Shown one piece after another: positions 1-8,337 of a DNA stretch of 38,823 bases (within the stretch, counting starts at the first letter, position 1; each line of letters opens with the position of its first letter). Made by a program: the position numbers and the translations under genes. The DNA comes from Alloprevotella sp. OH1205_COT-284. Its GTDB lineage: Bacteria; Bacteroidota; Bacteroidia; Bacteroidales; Bacteroidaceae. The notes below the pieces were generated by a model. It was not told the origin of the DNA, did no database searches, and was given only the letters and a program-made list of their open reading frames with translations. The stretch spans positions 1 through 38,823 of the forward strand of contig NZ_RQYI01000024.1 of assembly GCF_003859795.1 (NCBI RefSeq). The letters are read 5' to 3'.

Positions 1-15
1 GAGTTCAACTATTAT

Positions 16-87
16 AGGAGTACATTTGACCATTAAATGAAAAAGAGAGCATTTTTGCCCCCTTTCAGGAGTACATTTGACCATTAA
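16..87. repeat. two copies of a 21-bp direct repeat, 51-bp period
   Basis: Positions 16-36 and 67-87 are identical over 21 bp; each contains AGTACATTTGACCATTAA. A 30-bp unrelated stretch separates them. Such spacing would fit the tail of a CRISPR array, but only two copies are visible, the repeat is short, and no cas gene is in the window. Each copy also contains TACATTTG, which fits the Bacteroides-type -7 box TAnnTTTG, so tandem promoters or the end of a mobile element are alternatives. Confidence 0.6.
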
Positions 88-250
88 GCCCAAAAAGCAT
101 TGGAGAATAACGTATCGTGAGGCGAATTGATCGTTTTTTGTCGGCGTGCAAGTTTTTGCGGAGCAAGATCGTGTGTGTATCGGTGTGTGTGCTTTTGGAC
201 GAAAGCCGGGTTTCTTGTGTTATGAGGGCGAGAGCAAGAGGAAAAGGAAA

Positions 251-287
251 GATCCGTGTTGAAAACAAATAGTCTTCAACACGGATC
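251..287. terminator. bidirectional terminator downstream of rpoD
   Basis: A perfect 13-bp stem pairs GATCCGTGTTGAA (251-263) with 275-287 around an 11-nt loop. On the minus strand it lies about 60 nt past the rpoD stop and is followed by a T-rich run; on the plus strand it is followed by TTTTG. It is probably the rpoD terminator and may also stop plus-strand transcription entering from the left. Confidence 0.75.
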
Positions 288-346
288 TTTTGTATCTGTA
301 TGGAGCGTTTCGGCTTTTCGGGAGGGCGGGACGATGCTTTCGGAGC

Positions 347-1207
347 TTATCCTAAATATTTCAGCAAGATGCTGACGTTGGCCTCTTCACGAAGACGACG
401 CAAGGCGCGCTCCTTGATTTGGCGAACACGTTCGCGAGTGAGGCTCAAAGAAGTGGCGACTTCTTCGGCCGTCATTTCGGTGCGACCGATGCCAAACAAC
501 ATTTTGACCACGAGACGTTCGCGTTCGGAAAGAACTTGCAGTGCGGTGTCGATGTCGGTTGAGAGGGATTCGCGCTCCATGCTACTGTCGGTTCCGGGGG
601 CAGAGTCGTCGGTCATGATGTCGATCATCGAGTTTGACTCGTCGTCTTGGAAGGGGGCGTCTACGCTCACCTTCTTTCCGCCGGCGTTGAGGCTGTCTTT
701 GATGCGGTCGAGGTCGGTGTCGAGTATTTCCGACAATTCTTCGGCCGAGGGACGACGCTGATAAAGTTGTTCAAATTCCGTGCTTGCCCGACTGATTTTG
801 GCTTGCAGACCAACTTGATTCAAGGGCATGCGAACGATGCGGCTTTGCTCACTGATGGCTTGGAGGATGCTTTGACGTATCCACCAAACGGCATAAGAGA
901 TGAATTTGAAGCCACGTGTTTCGTCGAATTTTTGTGCAGCTTTCATCAAGCCGATGTTGCCCTCGTCGATCAGGTCGTTGAGCGACATGCCTTGATTTTG
1001 ATATTGTTTGGCCACGGAAACGACGAAACGCAGATTGGCTTGCACCAATCGGGTGAGGGCTTCTTGGTCGCCGTGGCGGATGCGTTGTGCAAGTTCCACC
1101 TCTTCATCCATGGTGAGGAGTTCCAAACGTCCAATTTCGGTGAGATATTTGTCGATGGCCGCATCACCGCGGTTGGTTATGCCTTGTGAGATCTTTAATT
1201 GGCGCAT
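347..1207 (-). CDS. rpoD: primary sigma factor RpoD (sigma-ABfr type)
   Basis: This is a 286-residue sigma-70 family factor that directs RNA polymerase core to housekeeping promoters. I set the start at 1207, where MRQLKISQGITNRG matches the usual N-terminus of Bacteroidetes RpoD; the frame stays open upstream to 1420 but that extension looks non-coding. Seen in order: region 1.2 (DKYLTEIGRLELLT), region 2 with core-binding and -10 recognition (FDETRGFKFISYAVWWIRQS), region 3 (VDAPFQDDESN), and region 4 with the helix-turn-helix (LTRERVRQIKERALRRLR). Region 1.1 is absent, as is normal for this phylum. It diverges from the RelA/SpoT gene and has its own good promoter (1262-1293). It ends in a bidirectional hairpin. 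Confidence 0.96.
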   Translation of the reverse strand: MRQLKISQGITNRGDAAIDKYLTEIGRLELLTMDEEVELAQRIRHGDQEALTRLVQANLRFVVSVAKQYQNQGMSLNDLIDEGNIGLMKAAQKFDETRGFKFISYAVWWIRQSILQAISEQSRIVRMPLNQVGLQAKISRASTEFEQLYQRRPSAEELSEILDTDLDRIKDSLNAGGKKVSVDAPFQDDESNSMIDIMTDDSAPGTDSSMERESLSTDIDTALQVLSERERLVVKMLFGIGRTEMTAEEVATSLSLTRERVRQIKERALRRLREEANVSILLKYLG

Positions 1208-1261
1208 GTCGATGAATTTTACACTAAAATGAGAAAAGGGCACAAGTGCCCAAATGAGTTG

Positions 1262-1293
1262 CAAAAATACGTAACTAAGGTCGAAACTCCAAA
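1262..1293 (-). promoter_or_regulatory. rpoD promoter, Bacteroides type
   Basis: Read on the minus strand, TTTG (1293-1290) is followed by 20 nt and then TATTTTTG (1269-1262), followed by C. This matches the established sigma-ABfr consensus TTTG-N19-21-TAnnTTTG. Transcription would start near 1254, about 50 nt before the rpoD start codon. If the encoded sigma factor reads this promoter, rpoD is autoregulated. Confidence 0.75.
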
Positions 1294-1405
1294 TTTTATG
1301 GGTGAAATACAAGCGGAATTGCGTTTTTTTGAAGAAAAACAAGGAATGGTGCGGATAGAATCGTATTTTTTTATAATTTCGAAGTCCCATTCTCTTTCGT
1401 ACACC

Positions 1406-3328
1406 ATGAATCATCATCAAGACATTTGCTTACCCGTGGTCAGCGAAATGCTGACACGTCTTGCCGAACGGATTGCGCCGGCCGATTTGGTGCGTATTCG
1501 GGAGGCATATGAATTTGCCCATTTGGCGCACACCGGACAGACACGGAAAACCGGAGAGCCTTACATCATTCATCCCGTGGCGGTGGCGCGCATCGTGGCA
1601 GAAGAGTTTTTGATGGACGCCAATTCGATCGTGGCAGCTTTTCTTCACGATGTGGTCGAGGACACCCCATACGGCGTGGAGGATATTCGTGAAAGATTTG
1701 GCGACGATGTTGCTTTTCTCGTAAAGGTGGTGACCAAACCCAAGGGGAAGAGCGAATGTGCCAACGACTGCAATCGTCAGGAAAATAATTTTCGACAGTT
1801 GCTCGACTCCGTGCGCCACGATCTCCGTGCGGTTTTGGTGAAACTCGCCGACCGTTTGCACAACATGCGCACGTTGGGCAGTATGCAGCCGGTCAAGCAA
1901 ATGAAAATCGGCGGAGAAACCGACTTTTTCTATGCTCCTTTTGCCAATCGCTTGGGATTGCACGGGCTTCGGCGAGAATTGGAAAATCTTTCTTTCAAGT
2001 TTCGTTGTTCGGATCGTTACGAACGTCTTGAAAAGCTGTTGGCCGACGATATAGCATACAATGCGGATCGTTTGGAGAAATTCACCGAACAGATGAGAGC
2101 CTTGTTGGCCGAACATCAGTTATATGTACGTACCGAGGTGCGCTACCGCATGCCTTACAGCATAGACAAACGAATGCGGAAAACCGGGCGCGACTTCTCT
2201 CATGTGGAGCATCGATACGTCATTCGGGTGATTTATGACCGCGAACGGCTTTCGCCTCAGGATCGACAGCGACGCGATAAGGCCATTTGTCTGCGGATTT
2301 ATGGTGTTCTGACCAATCATTTCAAAGAGAAAACCGGAAGTATTCTCAACTACATCGACAATCCCAAAGAAAACGGTTATCAGTCTTTCCATGTTCAGCT
2401 GCTTGGCAATGAGGGGATTTGGGAGGAGATACATATTTCTTCCGAGCAAATGGTGAAGCGCACGAAGTTGGGGCTGATACTCGATAAATTCGATGATGCC
2501 AACCAACCGTCCGTCGGCACCAATCGTTTTCTGACGAAAGACGATCGGCAGTGGTTGGATAAGTTTTGTCTGATGTTACAACAAGTGGCCGAAAATGACG
2601 GCGATGTGCAATATATGGAAGGAGTGACGGCGGCACTTTACAGCGAAGACATCACCGTCTACGACAAAGCCGGCCGTGCTTTTATGTTGCCCCAACAGGC
2701 CACGGCCATTGATTTCGCATTCGAGATTGGCAAGGGAGCGCATGCGCAATATGCACGTATCGACGGCCGCCTCGCGTCGCTCAAAACGCCATTGGAACAG
2801 GGTAACTGCGTGGAGATCAAAATTCATCCGGAGGCTGCTCCCAAGCCCGATTGGGTAAATCATATCAAGACCTACAAGGCGAAGAAATTTCTTAAAGCCT
2901 TTTTGCGGCGCACTCATCAACAAGCCCCTCATCGCTGCGAGGTTTGCGCTCCGCTTCCGGGGCAAGAAGTCATCGGCTTTGTCGAAGACGAAAAGACCAC
3001 CATACACCGTCGCGACTGTCCCATGGCCATCAGTCTTTCCGCAAGGAGGAGCGATGCGATGGTCGATGTGGAATTTATGGCACAAGACCATTTGCTTTAT
3101 CCCGTCAGAACGCAAATTCGTGCCATAGACCGTTGCCATTTGTTGCGCGACATCGTGTGCTGTCTGACGGAAGATCTGCATTTGTCGATGGAATACCTGC
3201 ACACCGAAATGGCCGATAACATCGTGGAGTGTACGGTACACTATTCAGTCCATTCTGCCGAAGAACTTCGTGTTGCAGTGCGTCGTTTGGCCACCATTGA
3301 CGGCGTCGACGAAGTGTATAAATTATAG
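1406..3328 (+). CDS. RelA/SpoT family (p)ppGpp enzyme with altered synthetase site
   Basis: This 640-residue protein has the full Rel architecture and acts in the stringent response, making and/or degrading (p)ppGpp. I start at ATG 1406 (MNHHQDICLP); the frame is open further upstream but runs into the rpoD promoter region. The HD hydrolase domain is intact: His56, His81-Asp82 in LHDVVEDT, and Asp149 in KLADRLHNMRT. The synthetase domain keeps PYSI and NGYQSFH, but the Asp usual in the DLFAIR-type motif aligns with His269 (VEHRYVIR), and the usual EVQIRT reads EIHISS (Glu341 kept, Gln to His, Arg to Ser). TGS, CxxC-type zinc-finger (CEVC...HRRDC) and ACT-like domains follow. I infer a hydrolase-biased SpoT-like enzyme; Bacteroidales commonly carry a second homologue for synthesis. 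Confidence 0.9.
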   Translation: MNHHQDICLPVVSEMLTRLAERIAPADLVRIREAYEFAHLAHTGQTRKTGEPYIIHPVAVARIVAEEFLMDANSIVAAFLHDVVEDTPYGVEDIRERFGDDVAFLVKVVTKPKGKSECANDCNRQENNFRQLLDSVRHDLRAVLVKLADRLHNMRTLGSMQPVKQMKIGGETDFFYAPFANRLGLHGLRRELENLSFKFRCSDRYERLEKLLADDIAYNADRLEKFTEQMRALLAEHQLYVRTEVRYRMPYSIDKRMRKTGRDFSHVEHRYVIRVIYDRERLSPQDRQRRDKAICLRIYGVLTNHFKEKTGSILNYIDNPKENGYQSFHVQLLGNEGIWEEIHISSEQMVKRTKLGLILDKFDDANQPSVGTNRFLTKDDRQWLDKFCLMLQQVAENDGDVQYMEGVTAALYSEDITVYDKAGRAFMLPQQATAIDFAFEIGKGAHAQYARIDGRLASLKTPLEQGNCVEIKIHPEAAPKPDWVNHIKTYKAKKFLKAFLRRTHQQAPHRCEVCAPLPGQEVIGFVEDEKTTIHRRDCPMAISLSARRSDAMVDVEFMAQDHLLYPVRTQIRAIDRCHLLRDIVCCLTEDLHLSMEYLHTEMADNIVECTVHYSVHSAEELRVAVRRLATIDGVDEVYKL

Positions 3329-3478
3329 CATTGCACAACTGCAATGGAGGTTTCCGTAAGTTCTCTCAATACCAACCAAATGAGCCGTGTCATCGTTTGA
3401 ACATCGGACTTGATGTTTGGGCGTATCGCCTTCCGCCGGCTTCAAAAGAGAACCATCCGATAGGTCCCGCTTAAACCG

Positions 3479-3520
3479 CCACACCGCCGCGACTTCTGTT
3501 TTGAAGTTGCGGCGGTGTGG
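3479..3520. terminator. hairpin between convergent genes
   Basis: CCACACCGCCGCGACTTC (3479-3496) pairs with 3503-3520 around the loop TGTTTT, with one G-T wobble. It lies between the converging rel-family and carboxyspermidine synthase genes. There is no strong T-run on either side, so it is a likely but atypical bidirectional terminator. Confidence 0.6.
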
Positions 3521-3553
3521 TTGGTTAAAGGAGTTCTTCCGGTCTTTCCTGTG

Positions 3554-4759
3554 TTACAATTCAAGATCTCCGTTGTGGATTTCGTGCCAAGGCAAACCTT
3601 GTTTGTTCAGTTCTTCCATAAAGGGATCGGGATCGAACTCTTCCACGTTGTGTACGCCCGGTTTATTCCAAAGACCAAGCATGAAGAGGCGGGCGCCGAT
3701 GCAGGCCGGTACGCCCGTGGTGTAACTCACACCCTGCATGCCCGTTTCGTCGTAGGCCGCTTGGTGCGAACAGTTGTTGTACACGTAGTAAGTGCGTTCT
3801 TCGCCGTCCTTGATGCCTCGTATGCGGCAACCGATCGACGTTTCACCCTCATAGTTTTCTCCGAGATCTTGGGGGTTGGGCAGCACGGCTTTGAGGAATT
3901 GCAAGGGTTGGATCATGTGGCCTTCGTAGTTGATGGGCACAATCGAGTCCATGCCGATGTTTTGGATCACGCGGAGATGCGTGAGATATTCCTGGCCGAA
4001 AGTCATCCAGAAGCGTGCGCGTTTGATTGTGGGGAAGTTGATCACCAAACTTTCAATTTCTTCATGGTGCAGGAGGTAGCTTTCGCGCGGCCCGATGTTG
4101 GGATAGTTCAGCGTTTTATGGATTTCGAGAGGTTCGGTCTCCACCCATTTGCCGTTCTCCCAATACATTCCCTTTTGGGTGATTTCTCGAATATTGATTT
4201 CGGGGTTGAAATTGGTGGCAAAGGCCTTTCCATGGTCGCCGGCGTTGCAGTCTACGATGTCGAGGTAGTGAATTTCGTCGAAATGGTGCTTGGCGGCATA
4301 GGCGGTGTAGATAGATGTCACGCCGGGGTCGAAACCGCAACCGAGAATGGCACAAAGTCCGGCTTTCTCGAAGCGTTCGCGATAAGCCCACTGCCATGAA
4401 TATTCAAAATGCGCTTTGTCTTTGGGTTCGTAGTTGGCCGTGTCGAGGTAGTTGCAGCCACATTCGAGGCAGGCCTCCATAATGGTGAGGTCTTGATAAG
4501 GAAGCGCAAGATTCATCACGAGGTCGGGTTTGAACTCGTTGAAGAGTGCCACAAGTTGCGGAATTTCGTCTGCATCCACTTGTGCGATTTTGACATCGTT
4601 GCGCAAGCCCATGTCGGCAATGCGTTGTGCGATGGCGTCGCATTTCGATTTGGTGCGGCTGGCAATCATGATTTCGTCAAAGACGTCGGAGTTTTTTGCC
4701 ACCTTGACGGCCGCAACAGTGGCCACGCCGCCGGCTCCGATGATCAATATCTTTCCCAT
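3554..4759 (-). CDS. carboxy(nor)spermidine synthase (saccharopine dehydrogenase family)
   Basis: This 401-residue cytoplasmic oxidoreductase starts with a Rossmann nucleotide-binding motif (ILIIGAGGVATVAA, glycines 8-11). Length and the pattern GCGFDPGVTSIYTAYA fit the carboxynorspermidine/carboxyspermidine dehydrogenase branch of the LYS9-like family, which reduces the Schiff base of aspartate semialdehyde with diaminopropane or putrescine in the alternative spermidine pathway. The decarboxylase that would complete the pathway is not in this window. It lies 125 bp downstream of purA on the same strand and could be co-transcribed. A saccharopine dehydrogenase-like enzyme of another pathway is the main alternative. 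Confidence 0.85.
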   Translation of the reverse strand: MGKILIIGAGGVATVAAVKVAKNSDVFDEIMIASRTKSKCDAIAQRIADMGLRNDVKIAQVDADEIPQLVALFNEFKPDLVMNLALPYQDLTIMEACLECGCNYLDTANYEPKDKAHFEYSWQWAYRERFEKAGLCAILGCGFDPGVTSIYTAYAAKHHFDEIHYLDIVDCNAGDHGKAFATNFNPEINIREITQKGMYWENGKWVETEPLEIHKTLNYPNIGPRESYLLHHEEIESLVINFPTIKRARFWMTFGQEYLTHLRVIQNIGMDSIVPINYEGHMIQPLQFLKAVLPNPQDLGENYEGETSIGCRIRGIKDGEERTYYVYNNCSHQAAYDETGMQGVSYTTGVPACIGARLFMLGLWNKPGVHNVEEFDPDPFMEELNKQGLPWHEIHNGDLEL

Positions 4760-4884
4760 TGAAGTGTTTTGTTTTTGTTGTTTGATGAAATGCTAATGTC
4801 TGTTGTCTTCATGAAGTCGCCGCAATGCTCGATTGCCCGGCAATGGTGCGTGTCGATGCGATGTTTCATGAAAGGCGTCGGGTC

Positions 4885-6153
4885 TTACCGTATGATTGTC
4901 GCCTCGCGTTCGGGGCCGACGCTCAGTATGGCGATAGGCGTTTTCAGTGCTTTTTCAAGATAGTCGATATAGTCGGCATAGGCTTTCGGAAAGTCCTCTT
5001 CTCTGCGGATGTCGGAAAGCGGTGTTTTCCACCCTTCCAATTCTTCGTACACGGCCGTCCAACCTTCCGTGTCGTAGGGCATGCTTTCCGTGCGGACGCC
5101 GTTTTTCTCATAGGCCACACAGACTTTAATCTTGTCGAAGGTGTCGAGCACGTCGGCTTTCATCATCACCAAGTCCGTCACGCCATTGATCATAATGGCA
5201 TATTTCAAGGCCACGAGATCGACCCATCCGCATCGGCGGTCGCGTCCGGTTACGGCTCCGAACTCTTTGCCTATTCGACGTATTTCCGTTCCCGTTTCGT
5301 CAAACAATTCCACCGGAAACGGGCCGCTTCCCACTCTCGTGCTGTATGCTTTGAAGATGCCCCACACGCGTCCCACGTTTTGAGGAGCGATGCCGAGTCC
5401 GGTACACACGCCGCCGATCGTTGTCGATGAGGAGGAAACAAAAGGATAGGTGCCGTGGTCGATGTCGAGCAATGTGCCTTGTGCTCCTTCGGCCAACACG
5501 TTTTGACCGGCTTCCAGTGCGCGGTTGATTTCGATTTCGGTGTCGCAGAGGCGGAATTTTTTCATATATTCCACACTTTCGAGCCAAACTTTCTCTTCCG
5601 CCGAAATGTCCAAGTCCCGACATCCCAAATCGTTCAATATGTCCAGATGTCGTGCTTTGAGGGCGTCATATTTCTCTTTGAAATTCTCTTCAATGTCTCC
5701 CACTCTCAAACCCACTCTCGCGGCTTTGTCGCTGTATGTCGGGCCGATGCCTTTTCCCGTCGTGCCGACTTTTGCATTGCCTTTTGCGGCTTCATAGGCT
5801 TTGTCCAGCAGTCGGTGGGTAGGCAAAATCAAGTGTGCCCTTCGGCTGATGAGGAGGCGTCGGTCGATGGAGTAGCCTGCGGCTTCGACCTCTTTGGCTT
5901 CGTTCATGAAGAGGTCGGGGGCAATGACACATCCATTGCCGATGATGTTGATTTTGTTTTCGTCGAAAATACCCGACGGTATCGAACGGAGCACAAATTT
6001 CTTACCTTCAAAAATAATGGTATGGCCGGCATTGGGGCCTCCGGCAAACCGCGCCACCAAATCGTAGCGAGGAGTGAAAAAATCCACGACCTTTCCTTTT
6101 CCTTCGTCGCCAAACACGATGCCGAGCAAGGCATCTACTTTTCCTTTTGCCAT
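4885..6153 (-). CDS. purA: adenylosuccinate synthetase
   Basis: PurA condenses IMP with aspartate using GTP, the first committed step to AMP. The 422-residue protein has the P-loop-like GDEGKGK (residues 15-21), GGPNAGHT, GTTGKGIGPTYSDKAAR, the IMP/GTP segment GAQGTLLDIDHGTYPFVSSS, and the aspartate-loop region TGRDRRCGW. I start at ATG 6153 (MAKGKVDALLG), the family's normal beginning; a TTG at 6174 would add seven residues without support. It is transcribed away from the FAD-dependent dehydrogenase gene. Confidence 0.95.
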   Translation of the reverse strand: MAKGKVDALLGIVFGDEGKGKVVDFFTPRYDLVARFAGGPNAGHTIIFEGKKFVLRSIPSGIFDENKINIIGNGCVIAPDLFMNEAKEVEAAGYSIDRRLLISRRAHLILPTHRLLDKAYEAAKGNAKVGTTGKGIGPTYSDKAARVGLRVGDIEENFKEKYDALKARHLDILNDLGCRDLDISAEEKVWLESVEYMKKFRLCDTEIEINRALEAGQNVLAEGAQGTLLDIDHGTYPFVSSSSTTIGGVCTGLGIAPQNVGRVWGIFKAYSTRVGSGPFPVELFDETGTEIRRIGKEFGAVTGRDRRCGWVDLVALKYAIMINGVTDLVMMKADVLDTFDKIKVCVAYEKNGVRTESMPYDTEGWTAVYEELEGWKTPLSDIRREEDFPKAYADYIDYLEKALKTPIAILSVGPEREATIIR

Positions 6154-6564
6154 GTTTGTAGTTGAGCGTGACAATTATGAAGAACAGCCTATAAGAAGGC
6201 ATGGAGAATAGAACGACATGTCTTCGTCGGCAGTCGCTGTTTCCTTTGACACCGTCGTTGCCTATCTTTTCCGCCATTCCGCTGTTGGCGATCAGTCGTG
6301 TAGCCCGCTACACTTCTTCTCCATCGGCAGACCGACGAAAAACAAAAGCAAATCAAATCTCAATTCCTTCCCAATACTTGCTTGTTCTTCGATATAAATG
6401 GTTGTTTTCGCTACAAAGATAAGGTTTCCGCTGCGAATATGCAAAAAAACTTTTGTATTTTTGCTACCTCAAAGCTCGTTGGCGTTTCTCCTCCTTTCTG
6501 CTTTTTGAGAGGAGGCGGAAGGCGTTGTTTTTTCAAGGGCTTTTTCTCTTCAATCGACACTGTC
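6154..6564. promoter_or_regulatory. divergent intergenic region purA / FAD dehydrogenase
   Basis: No convincing gene lies in these 411 bp; small reading frames here have no family features. A plus-strand -7 box (TATTTTTG, 6456-6463, followed by C) sits about 100 nt before the FAD dehydrogenase start, but I do not find a clear -33 TTTG at the right distance. No clear purA promoter was identified. Confidence 0.5.
6456..6463 (+). promoter_or_regulatory. candidate -7 box for FAD dehydrogenase gene
   Basis: TATTTTTG followed by C matches TAnnTTTG. The -33 element is not evident, so this is a partial promoter match supported mostly by position. Confidence 0.4.
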
Positions 6565-8199
6565 ATGATCACCACCCTCCAACTTCGTGTCACTCCCGAC
6601 ATCGCTTTTGTTGCTTCCACCCTTCGCCGTCATGTGGCGCAAGAGCTGTCGGTGGAACCACACGAGATACGCGCCCTTCGCCCCAAGAAGCGAAGCATCG
6701 ATGCGCGCCAACGCACCATTTTTGTCAATCTCACGCTTGAAGTCTACATCAACGAAAATCCCTGCACAACGGCCTATGAGCGCATCGACTATCCCGATGT
6801 GTCCAAATCTCGTTCCGTCGCGGTGGTCGGTGCAGGCCCTGCCGGTTTGTTTGCCGCGCTGCGCCTGATCGAACTGGGCATCCGCCCGATCGTGTTGGAA
6901 CGTGGGCGCGATGTTCGTGCCCGTAAGGCCGATTGCGCCCGCATTTCTCGCGAGCACGTTGTCGATCCCGATAGCAATTATGCCTTTGGCGAAGGCGGTG
7001 CGGGAGCTTATTCCGACGGCAAACTCTACACGCGCTCCAAAAAGCGTGGTGACGTCGATCGCATACTTCGCATTTTTTGCCAACACGGAGCCTCCACCGA
7101 CATTCTTGCCGACGCCCACCCTCACATCGGCACCGATCGTCTGCCGGCCATTATCGAAGCCATGCGCGAACAGATTAAAAGTTGCGGCGGCGAGGTGCAT
7201 TTTCTCACCCGTGTCGATCGACTCCTCTTTTCGGCCGATCGGAGCGAGGTGCTCGGTGTAGGTTGCGCCGACGGTCGCGAATTTCATGCTCCCGTCATTT
7301 TGGCTATCGGCCATTCCGCCCGCGACACCTATCGCTATCTCCGCGCCGCCGGTGTCGATGTCGAACAAAAAGGCGTGGCCATGGGCGTTCGGTTGGAACA
7401 CCCTTCTTGTCTTATCGACAAAATCCAATACCACAACCCCATGGGGCGCGGCAAATATCTCCCTGCCGCCGAATACGCTTTTGTGCAGCAAGTGGGCGGC
7501 CGTGGCGTGTATAGTTTCTGCATGTGTCCCGGCGGCTATGTCGTGCCTGCGGCCACCGCAGACGAACAACTCGTGGTCAATGGCATGAGCCCTTCCAGTC
7601 GCGGTGGCAAATGGTCGAACTCCGGCATGGTGGTGGAAACGCGTCCCGAAGATCTCGACGGCGAGTTGAAGCCGTTTCTTGACGAAGCCATGAACGACGA
7701 CAGTTTTGCCGCTCTCCATGCCGACATCGACGATCGGGGCAATCCGCTTCGCATGATGTATTTGCAAGAAGCCATTGAGCGTGCGGCTTGGATACAGGGC
7801 GGTCGTTCGCAATGTGCGCCGGCTCAACGCATGGCCGACTTTGTGAACGGGCGTCTTTCGGCCGATCTTCCCCGCACCAGTTATGCCCCCGGTGTCATCG
7901 CCTCTCCCCTGCATTTTTGGATACCGCGTTTCATCGGTTCCCGTCTTCGCGAAGGGTTTGCCGTCTTCGGTCGCCGCAGTCGGGGTTTTCTCACCAACGA
8001 AGCCGTTCTCATCGCCGCCGAAACACGCACTTCGGCACCTCTCCGCATCACGCGCACGACCGACACCCTTCGCCACATCCGCCTCTCCGGCCTCTATCCT
8101 TGCGGCGAGGGGGCAGGCTATGCCGGCGGCATCGTTTCGGCCGCCATGGACGGCGAACGCTGTGCGGAGGCCGTGGCAGCGGCTCTTGCCGAAAAATGA
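6565..8199 (+). CDS. FAD-dependent dehydrogenase (COG2509-like)
   Basis: This 544-residue flavoprotein has an N-terminal alpha/beta domain of about 80 residues, then a dinucleotide-binding fold with GAGPAG (89-94) and the acidic end of the second strand (VLERG). The motif YSFCMCPGG near residue 320 and the C-terminal GLYPCGEGAGYAGGI are hallmarks of the uncharacterised FAD-dependent dehydrogenase family. The substrate is unknown. I chose ATG 6565 (MITTLQLRVT); the frame is open to 6382 but the upstream part contains the likely promoter. It is monocistronic and faces tamL convergently. Confidence 0.88.
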   Translation: MITTLQLRVTPDIAFVASTLRRHVAQELSVEPHEIRALRPKKRSIDARQRTIFVNLTLEVYINENPCTTAYERIDYPDVSKSRSVAVVGAGPAGLFAALRLIELGIRPIVLERGRDVRARKADCARISREHVVDPDSNYAFGEGGAGAYSDGKLYTRSKKRGDVDRILRIFCQHGASTDILADAHPHIGTDRLPAIIEAMREQIKSCGGEVHFLTRVDRLLFSADRSEVLGVGCADGREFHAPVILAIGHSARDTYRYLRAAGVDVEQKGVAMGVRLEHPSCLIDKIQYHNPMGRGKYLPAAEYAFVQQVGGRGVYSFCMCPGGYVVPAATADEQLVVNGMSPSSRGGKWSNSGMVVETRPEDLDGELKPFLDEAMNDDSFAALHADIDDRGNPLRMMYLQEAIERAAWIQGGRSQCAPAQRMADFVNGRLSADLPRTSYAPGVIASPLHFWIPRFIGSRLREGFAVFGRRSRGFLTNEAVLIAAETRTSAPLRITRTTDTLRHIRLSGLYPCGEGAGYAGGIVSAAMDGERCAEAVAAALAEK

Positions 8200-8254
8200 C
8201 GCGAAACGGGCACGCGCCGACAATCGGGCTTGCCGATTTTTAAGTCGGAAAAAA

Positions 8255-8313
8255 TCTCCGCCGACATCGGAAAAAGAAAACGACAACTCTTTTTCTTCCG
8301 ATGTCGGCGGAGA
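8255..8313. terminator. long hairpin downstream of FAD dehydrogenase gene
   Basis: TCTCCGCCGACATCGGAA (8255-8272) pairs perfectly with 8296-8313. The inner flanks (AAAAGAAAA and TTTTC) can extend the stem imperfectly. It starts 55 nt past the stop codon and probably acts as a terminator between the convergent genes. Confidence 0.7.
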
Positions 8314-8337
8314 AATCGTTTTCTACGTCGATTTTCT

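Larger units (their letters stand above)
1..346. other. gene-free left edge
   Basis: I see no credible gene here. A small minus-strand reading frame (65-268) has no recognisable family features. The stretch holds two copies of a direct repeat at the very edge (16-36 and 67-87) and a terminator hairpin at 251-287, listed separately. The rest is unremarkable. Confidence 0.6.

Noticed and set aside
65-268. 67-codon minus-strand frame at the left edge
   Set aside because: No recognisable features; it overlaps the terminator hairpin and the direct repeat.
5250-5268. TGRDRRCGW in PurA instead of a TGRPRRCGW-type motif, as a possible active-site defect
   Set aside because: That position is variable among PurA proteins as I know them, and the arginines and surrounding motif are kept.
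6550-8286. Long minus-strand open frame (578 codons) opposite the FAD dehydrogenase
   Set aside because: It mirrors a well-supported gene, shows low-complexity composition and no family motifs; codon bias of the true gene keeps the opposite strand open.
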